From NCBI GenBank assembly GCA_029582155.1, contig CM055901.1, forward strand, positions 54,728,625-54,792,624: 64,000 bases of DNA, in the 5' to 3' direction. Under the pieces are notes generated by a model. That model was not told where the DNA came from, made no database searches, and saw only the letters and a program-made list of their open reading frames with translations. This document shows, in pieces, positions 57,513 through 64,000 of the stretch (its first letter is position 1; the number at the start of each line of letters is the position of its first letter). Position numbers and translations under genes: made by a program. Source of the stretch: Panopea generosa. Its lineage: Eukaryota; Mollusca; Bivalvia; Adapedonta; Hiatellidae.

Positions 57513-59134
57513 TCATTAATAATAAAGCATGGCTTGCCTATTGATTATGCAGTCTCCTTGCTGATAAAGATTCACTGCCACTTTATCATTGTGATCTTTC
57601 TGCTGGTGATCATGATAAAAAAGCATGATTGTCTCATCTCAACTTGCTAAGGAGGCTATTTATAGTTACTGTTGAAAGATAAAAAAACAATGATATTATG
57701 TGACCTTTCCTGATAATACATTCCTATGCTTCCAGGACATAATGAGGAGACTGCAGCAGCGGTGTACATATATTTAATAGAATACCCGGCATGTAAAACT
57801 AGCGACCAATAAATCTACTCATTGATCCCTTGTGAAAAAAACATTGCCCTGACAAAAACTTGATTATTGTCACCATTTTCATTATTTTATACTTTAAAGT
57901 GTTTCTGAAAAACAAGTTTATTTCTGGAAAAAAACAAAACATCCTGATTGGTGGATTGGTTTGCTAATATTTATTATTGTCGAACAGCAAAATGTGTTAG
58001 GTAAGGCACAGTCTTATTCGTTTTCCAGAACAATGTGCACCTGTTTGTCATGATTTATAAAGCGTCTGGTGATTCAGATATTGTTTTGTGATTTTGTAAT
58101 CAAGAAAAAATTGATTTAACAAGTGGAATATTACACCCTTGTGATGTAGAATTATATTTCCTTGGTTTACGGCAGTTATGAGGATCAGACATTGTAAAGA
58201 GACTTGGGGCCTCTTTTCACTAACCTGCGTGTAAGTTTTAAGATTTTCATACAAACAAATTGTGAAATCTAGGAACTTTAAGCGAAATATTAAATGAATT
58301 TCCCGACATTTTTTCTAGACTTCATAAATTATTTAACACTAAGTTTACGAATGTTGGGGAAACGGTCCCTGGTAACACCCCATCCTACTACACCACCTAA
58401 AGCACTTACTCAGCCCATCAACTTTGCCACCAAGCTAATATTATGAACGCAGTCTATCTTAAAGACATTTTCTTCTTTTCCGCAAGTTCGAATTCGCTAA
58501 TACAGATTTTTCTCTCTTCAACATTAAAACTGGTTATGAAGACATTTTGGCAACAGTATAAAGTGAAGCTTACTTGATATCACCACTTTTGATCTGTTTT
58601 GAATGTAAAATAAGCAGTAGAAGATTTGCGAGGCTTTAATTCGGCAATTTAGTTTCAAAGAAATGATTTAGGGGTGGAGTTGCTTTTCATAAATGATTGG
58701 CTGAGAGCAAAGTGCGGTTACTTTTTCATGACTTCATACTTAAAATTGGGAGTGAAAATTAGTTGCATGGTAGAAGAATGTCTACGATATCACAGAACTA
58801 ACTAATAGTTTCTTCAGAAAACTCATATATTCAAGAGTTTGATGGCCCTGAGGTCAAATTTGTATGGTTTAGTTAATTGAGCTGAGGTTTATCATAAAAA
58901 AGGGAGTTTATGTTCTGATGATCAGCACATGGCGGGTGGAAATTGGGACATGTGACTTGTAATATATAGGGATATATTGTGTATATCGGTCTTGTAGTAC
59001 TGCAGTTACAGGTATTGGACTTGAACTTTCCCAAATTGTTTTGTGTCACTGAAACTTCGCTTTTTAACTGAAAAATTATTTAGGAAAGTTGTTCAAGTCT
59101 TACAATTGAACAGAAGTTTATAAATAAATACAAT
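57513..59134. other. unique non-coding sequence
   Basis: No gene recognised. Around 58610-58760 the sequence is complex (GAGGCTTTAATTCGGCAATT, CATAAATGATTGGCTGAGAG) and could be regulatory. Confidence 0.4.
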
Positions 59135-59285
59135 GTTGCGTCTCATTGTCTTTGTCTTTCACCACTGGTTTAAGTGGGAAAGTTTTCAGTTACACTAGGA
59201 GATAAGTGTGCTTGAGAGCTGGTTAACAGGTTATCTGTATGTCCTTGATAGCATACAAAAATTACACTAAATATTCAAACATAGA
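59135..59285 (+). mobile_element. SINE family B, head-truncated
   Basis: TTTCACCACTGGTTTAAGTG, GAGAGCTGGTTAAC and ATAGCATACAAAAATTACAC, then TAAATATTC, match the body and tail of family B. The head is missing. Confidence 0.6.
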
Positions 59286-59523
59286 TAAATAACTTGACTA
59301 TATTCTTTATTTAGAAACTTGACTCTTCATTTTAAACAAAAATGTCATTTCCAAATAGAAACTTGGCTGTTTTCATTTTGAGAAACTTTGCTACATTCAT
59401 TTTGTAAACTAATAGGTATCTTATGACTTGGTTCCCATTTTTATACAACAAAAGAGGTAACTATGAACTTTGCTCTTTTGCTTTTTCAGCTGTAAAAGAA
59501 TTAAGAAATTTGACTCCTAGTAA

Positions 59524-59633
59524 TGGTTAGTGTTTATTAAGTAAAAAGTTAACGATTAAGAAACCAAAAGGGCCACAGGGAGCAACTTTGGGTTTCTCAA
59601 TTGTTAAATTTTTATTTAATTAACACTAACTGG
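59524..59633. mobile_element. 110-bp hairpin element
   Basis: Inverted arms of about 41 bp at roughly 85 percent match by eye: GGTTAGTGTTTATTAAGTAA, AAAGTTAACGATTAAGAAAC at left against the complement of the right arm (CAGTTAGTGTTAATTAAATA, AAAATTTAACAATTGAGAAAC). The loop is about 25 bp. No coding content. Confidence 0.65.
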
Positions 59634-59635
59634 CT

Positions 59636-59983
59636 TAGTGTTAAACATCATTTGACTGACAGTTTGGCGTCATTTGACTGACTCGGGGTGGGAGCTACGA
59701 TGAAAGCTGAGATGAATGACGTTTGAAAGTTGACGTTTGCTAAGGCCGTTTCAAAGCATAGCTCACGCTGCTTTGTAGTTTGTAGACGTCTGGTTTAGAA
59801 TTGAATCAAGGGCAGAGTCTGTGCAATGTCATTTCGCGTGCACAGTGATGATGAACTTCCTAATAATTAAGAACAAATTTAATAATTAAGTTATTTTGTA
59901 GGCTGTTTTAACAAATAAGAGCAACACAATTTTGAAAATTGAAGCAATTCCATTGGTTGTCAAATGAGGTTAAACACTAAAAT
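59636..59983. mobile_element. candidate MITE with TTAGTGTTAAAC ends
   Basis: The left end TTAGTGTTAAACATCATTTG and the inverted right end TTAGTGTTTAACCTCATTTG agree over about 20 of 22 bases. CATTTGACTGAC is duplicated just inside the left end. It is adjacent to the 59524-59633 hairpin, whose arms also begin TTAGTGTT. The interior is non-coding. Confidence 0.5.
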
Positions 59984-60039
59984 TTGATAAACCAAACAGG
60001 ACTGTAGAAGCTTGGCGAATGAGTGACAGATGTTGGGTT

Positions 60040-60195
60040 GCAGGCACTATCTCCAAATCTGACCATTCTTGTGTTACCAAACACTTTATGTAAGAAATGT
60101 TGACATGTGGATGGAAGATGGTAGAAAAACCAGTAGAATCTAAGACAGAATGCAATATATGACCATTCATTTGCTGAAAATGTCATTAAACCACA
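60040..60195 (+). mobile_element. SINE family A, degraded copy
   Basis: ACACTTTATGTAAGAAATG and the later GCTGAAAATGTCATTAAACC match the body and tail of family A in order, but diverged. It lies directly upstream of the better copy at 60232. Confidence 0.45.
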
Positions 60196-60231
60196 CATAC
60201 TTTATAACTGGTGTTCTTTTTAACACATCTT

Positions 60232-60470
60232 GGAGGGTCCACTGCAGCCAGGTGGTCTACAGCGCCGTCTCAGGATCACCTCTCACCGCTAAGGTCGCAG
60301 GTTTGAGTCCCGAAGCTCTAAAAACTTTATGTGAGAAATTTTGCCAGTTACTTGCAGAAGGACTGTGGATCTGCTTTAATTCTTCCACCAATAACACTCA
60401 CTCATATGCCTCATATTACTGAAATGTGTTGAAAATGGCACTAAACCACATTCATATTTTTTTTTATCTT
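60232..60470 (+). mobile_element. SINE family A, copy 4
   Basis: Head GCAGCCAGGTGGTCTAC with B box AGGTTTGAGTCCC, body AACTTTATGTGAGAAATT, GCCAGTTACTTGCAGAAGGA, tail ACTGAAATGTGTTGAAAATG and GCACTAAACCACATTC, then T-rich sequence. Confidence 0.8.
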
Positions 60471-60480
60471 ATCCAAGTTC

Positions 60481-60506
60481 CATCGTCATCATCATCATCA
60501 TCATTC
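60481..60506. repeat. (ATC)n microsatellite
   Basis: Short CATCATCAT tract immediately after the SINE. Confidence 0.85.
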
Positions 60507-60779
60507 ACAATTCCTTTAAAGGACTTCTGTTTTATTGGAACTTTGTCACACATTTCCTTGAGAGGGTGGAGTAGCATTTCAGATTTGCTGCCATTACTAA
60601 AGATAGACTAGATTTTAGAGTACGTCAAGTATCTTGCTAAAATCGCTTCCTTCAATGTTGATCAGATAATAATTATGTATAGGTCCTTGGAACAGATAAT
60701 TTTCCTATCAGGCAATAATAAATGAATTCCTAAATTTTCATTCAAATTTGTTTAAAAGTAGGGGCAGGGAGTGCAATTT
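60507..60779. other. non-coding sequence
   Basis: No feature recognised. Confidence 0.5.
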
Positions 60780-60793
60780 CATTATTCAGATAT

Positions 60794-61105
60794 ATATATA
60801 TATATAAAGACCGCGGCGTGGTCTAGTGGTAGAGTGTCCGCCTCGCATGCAGAAGGTCGTGGATTCGATCCCCGGCCGGGTCATACGAAAGACTTTAAAA
60901 ATGGTACTAGAAGCTTCCTCGCTTGATGCTCAGCATTTAGAGGAGAGTTCTAGGTCTGGTCGGCCCGATGTCAGTATAATGTAACTGGGTGGGGTATCAT
61001 ACCATGTGTCTGCGGCATGATACTCCAGTGTGACAGCGCTCAAAATACTGTCTCAAGTAGACACCGTCGCGATAAGCCGAAAAATTGTTAAATACCATAT
61101 AACCA
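60794..61105 (+). mobile_element. SINE family C, intact, with 14-bp target duplication
   Basis: A well-preserved tRNA-like head at 60809-60883 (A box TGGTCTAGTGGTAG, anticodon-loop-like CTCGCAT, B box GGATTCGATCC) is followed by a body with CTCGCTTGATGCTCAGCATT and TGTAACTGGGTGGGG. The tail has CAGTGTGACAGCGCTCAAAA and TAGACACCGTCGCGAT. CATTATTCAGATAT flanks it at 60780-60793 and 61106-61119. The 15 bp between the left copy and the head is an AT tract, probably an expansion of the duplication's end. Confidence 0.88.
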
Positions 61106-61218
61106 CATTATTCAGATATTGAAAAAGAAATGTTGCATGAGACACAAAATGAAAGAAACTCATTTAAAGACAAAAGGGTTAAAAAGGTGTCGCTGTTTTT
61201 GCAATGTTGTTAAAAAAA

Positions 61219-61223
<5 letters not shown>

Positions 61224-61265
<42 letters not shown>
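61224..61265. repeat. (AT)n microsatellite
   Basis: Uninterrupted AT tract of about 42 bp following a poly-A run. Confidence 0.95.
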
Positions 61266-61271
<6 letters not shown>

Positions 61272-62205
61272 TGTCTGGGCGGGTAAAAGAAAAATGGTTG
61301 GGATGGAAATATAGGGATTACTATATAGGGCAGGAAAAATATTTCAGAAGGACTAATAGATTGGAAATTTTACCCGTCCTTCAAAAAAATCTACGCGTCC
61401 TACATAAACAAGTTGTACCATGACAGGTGTTTATTAACAAAACCAACACTGTACAGGGTTTTCCCCAGATATTTCTGAAGGCATGTTGCAAAAAATGCGC
61501 TGGGGTGAGTACAGAATCCCCCCTTGTGTTGAAAAATGTTTAGTTAATGTTCATTTTCAAGTACGAGTTTCTATTATATATTAAGAATATTGATGCCATA
61601 CAACAAATAAAAGGACACTAAAAGTGTTTTTTAATTGAAGTTTAGTCATATTTAAAATTTACATTTAATATGTTCGTATTTTTAAGTTTGATTCTTTAGT
61701 TAAAAGAATGATACTTTTCATTAAGTATTTTTGTATTTTAAAACGAATACCAATTTTATAAATGTAAATATACGTAAACTTAGCTAATTCTTAAAATTCT
61801 TTCCTAAAATGTCCCACATAAATGGGACCGCAGAAACTGAAATTCTGATGGCGCTGACTTCTAGTATGTCTCTCCATCCAGTCCACATTCTGGGTATTTC
61901 TGTCTTTACTTTGAACAAAAATATTTAATTTATGTAAGAAATAAACTACTTAAAGTGGTGACTTTATCCTAGCTTTGTTGAAATAAGAAATTATTTCATT
62001 GTTTTGTTTACTTGCATTATGGCCTTACTTATACACAACATTATATTTAGTTGTCTTCATAATGGCTTTTGGGCTAAGCAACTGTTTTCTTCAGGTCGTT
62101 GCTATGACGAGAATTAGGCACTGATAATTATGCACATTTGGTTGCAATATAAGTAAAGACTTTATTTATTTCAATTTTTTTTTCACCACCGAATTCAGTG
62201 TGCCT
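61266..62205. other. non-coding sequence with a small inverted repeat
   Basis: GGGCGGGTAAAAG (61277) and the inverted TTTTACCCGTCC (61367) could bound a small element of about 105 bp. No other feature. Confidence 0.4.
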
Positions 62206-62208
62206 CTA

Positions 62209-62340
62209 GGCCAATTTTAAAGGGCAAATGCTAATTTTTGTGAGAATTCCACGGGTTGGTAGAACACTCATCCCGCACAAGGTGTCACTTGCCATGACAG
62301 GTGGTTGAGTGGAATTTTGCTGCCCTGTTATAATTTGGCC
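62209..62340. mobile_element. short inverted-repeat element with GGCCA termini
   Basis: The left end GGCCAATTTTAAAGGGCA and the inverted right end GGCCAAATTATAACAGGGCA agree with small indels, and AATTCCAC is shared further in. 132 bp, non-coding. Confidence 0.45.
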
Positions 62341-63250
62341 TTTACTGTTCGTCAATTATTTCCAAACTGTGGTTGCAGTTTTGATCTCCTGCTCAACCCG
62401 ATGTCTCTCAAAAACAACATTCAGTGCTGCATTTATTAGAATCAGGAAGCGGACTCGCGAGCAGTACATATAAGCTCTAAACTTTCTTTGCATTTTGGCT
62501 AAAATAAATTGTTATAAACTTAGTATGGAACTTGATGTCCAGGCCTGTGTAACCTTTGCATGTTTTTAAATTTAAAGATATAGTTGTCCCACATGTTTTA
62601 TTAACATACATTGCCCTTTCCAAACATCATATTATTTTCTTGTTTATAACAAAAAGCTGATAATGTTGATACTACACTGGATTGTTAAACCGCTTAACAT
62701 GTGTACCATGATAATCAATACAATTCCAAATGAAAATAATCAGAGAATAAGTTAAACTGATGCTAATGAGTCACTGGAAGCTGTCGTTACTTCTCTATTC
62801 TTATTCATATAATTATCTAGACTCCAATTAAAGCATACTGCACTAATTAACTGCTGATGTGTACTTCTATTACCACTTTCTGTGTAAGAAGTTTACCACC
62901 AGAAATCAAGCACAGTTTACTAGGTACAACCTATTGAATTCTGAAATCTTTGCACTTTCGTAAAAAAAAAATATGAGAAACGCAGTGTTTGTAAAATTAT
63001 TGGAAATTGTATGTAATGGGTTTTGCATATCGTTGTTTTTTTTTTTTATTAAAGGCAGTATGAGGAAAATCGCCATAAATGTTGAAAAAGATGAAATTAT
63101 TTTTTAGATTATTTTTTTTGACCATTTTAATATATATATATGTTATAATTGTTTTAAGCTGTAACATTGTTGTGAGAGAAAATAATGTTTCTTTCACTAT
63201 AATATACATGTTTTTAATGACTTTTATGACTTTTTATTTATTAGTGAAAA
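62341..63250. other. AT-rich non-coding sequence
   Basis: No feature recognised. Confidence 0.5.
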
Positions 63251-63441
63251 GGCCATCATAAATTAATTGCTAGATTATCATCCCCACCCACCCCATAATT
63301 TTCATGCCACCCCGACCCTTTTTATTAAAAAAAAAAAAAAAATCAAATATTTTAAAAATATAAATAAAAAATCAGATCCTCCCCACCTCCCCGATTTTAA
63401 GAAAAATTCGGATGATAATCGAGCAATTACTTTATAATGGC
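63251..63441. mobile_element. MITE family D, copy 2 (GGCCA termini)
   Basis: 191 bp. The left end GGCCATCATAAATTAATTGC continues TAGATTATCATCC. The inverted right end GCCATTATAAAGTAATTGC continues TCGATTATCATCC. The interior is C-rich then A-rich. Same family as 9321-9464. Confidence 0.8.
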
Positions 63442-63683
63442 ATAATATAAAATATGCAATGGTTAATAGAGGGCCACATGGAAGATTAGTTTAATGTGTT
63501 TTACGGTGTTTTACCCTCTTTTAATAAAGCTGCTTATCTTATCTTTAATACAAAGCTTCTCATTTTGCGTAATATATAAAATAGGAATGATTTTGATATT
63601 TCAAATCCACTAAAATGTGACTAAAATAAAATATTATTTAAATCAAAGTAATAAAATGAATTCTTAAAATAGACATCACTTAA

Positions 63684-63885
63684 CCTTTTACCAGATAGAT
63701 ATGCGTTTTCCCGCACCAATATCAGAAGGCCTTTGAAAACAGTGCAGGAAGAGTTCAGATTGCTCGTAACTGCACTGTTTTCCACTCACTCAGTAAATAT
63801 AATCATAATTCACCCATTGCTGATAAGTGGTGTATTAATGCTTTCAATTTGAAAGAGTCCAAGAAAATGCTTATGGAGCAAAGGG
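63684..63885 (-). mobile_element. piggyBac-like MITE, copy 5 (shortened)
   Basis: Between TTAA (63680-63683) and TTAA (63886-63889). On the minus strand it ends CGGGAAAACGCATATC. The central hairpin is cut down (CAGATTGCTCGTAACTGCAC) and the subterminal 24-bp units are missing. The two TTAA sites are exact. Confidence 0.83.
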
Positions 63886-64000
63886 TTAAATACTGTTGGG
63901 ATTAGCTGATGTGAAATATTTAAAGTTAGAACAGTTATAATCTGTATGGCATATCAGCTTCCATGAATTTTGTTCTTGCCATGTAGGATAAAATTTTTGC

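Noticed and set aside
60809-60883. Functional tRNA gene
   Set aside because: The head is tRNA-like with good A and B boxes, but it continues into a conserved SINE body and tail and is flanked by a 14-bp target duplication.

Overview
The window looks like AT-rich, gene-poor DNA from a marine invertebrate, most likely a bivalve mollusc. The main reasons are tRNA-derived SINEs with conserved bodies, a Helentron/pearl-type element with about 145-bp core repeats carrying TCAAGGTCACA, TTAA-flanked MITEs, and very heavy minisatellite content. This is judged by recognition only; no search was run. No complete protein gene is visible. One 500-N gap lies at 16616-17115.

Layout. 1-9.3 kb is AT-rich non-coding DNA with a possible divergent promoter at about 7.7-7.9 kb (YY1-type AAGATGGCGGC plus splice-donor-like sites on both strands) and a conserved-looking block at 6.9-7.25 kb. 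9.3-16.3 kb holds small transposons, 30-bp and 37-bp minisatellites, two LINE fragments (one split by a younger insertion), a foldback element with iterated GGACAWAAGCCCCC modules, and a TTAA-type MITE. 17.8-36.8 kb is dominated by eight minisatellites with units of 46/45, 29, 39, 26/45, 39, 56, 49 and 20 bp, with SINEs and a MITE between them. 37-43 kb holds SINEs and the Helentron-like element. 43-57.5 kb is again mostly arrays (33, 27, 24, 29, 45, 5, 43 and 58 bp), with two candidate host exons on the minus strand: 46119-46235 (unrecognised) and 53111-53226 (resembles transmembrane helix 6 of a rhodopsin-family receptor). 57.5-64 kb has SINEs, including one with a clear 14-bp target duplication, and several inverted-repeat elements.

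About one third of the readable sequence is short-unit tandem repeat. The most interesting signal is where these arrays come from. The 29-bp array at 22.65-23.83 kb has a unit matching the 3' tail of a SINE family found elsewhere in the window, and its right edge runs into the rest of that tail. The 43-bp array starts inside a dispersed repeat. The 49-bp array starts in a tRNA-like segment. One copy of the TTAA MITE has expanded a 24-25-bp internal segment to five units. Together these suggest that transposon interiors seed minisatellites here. The long open frames in the window are by-products of stop-free repeat units, not genes. If the two exon candidates are real, much of the window is large introns of one or more minus-strand genes.
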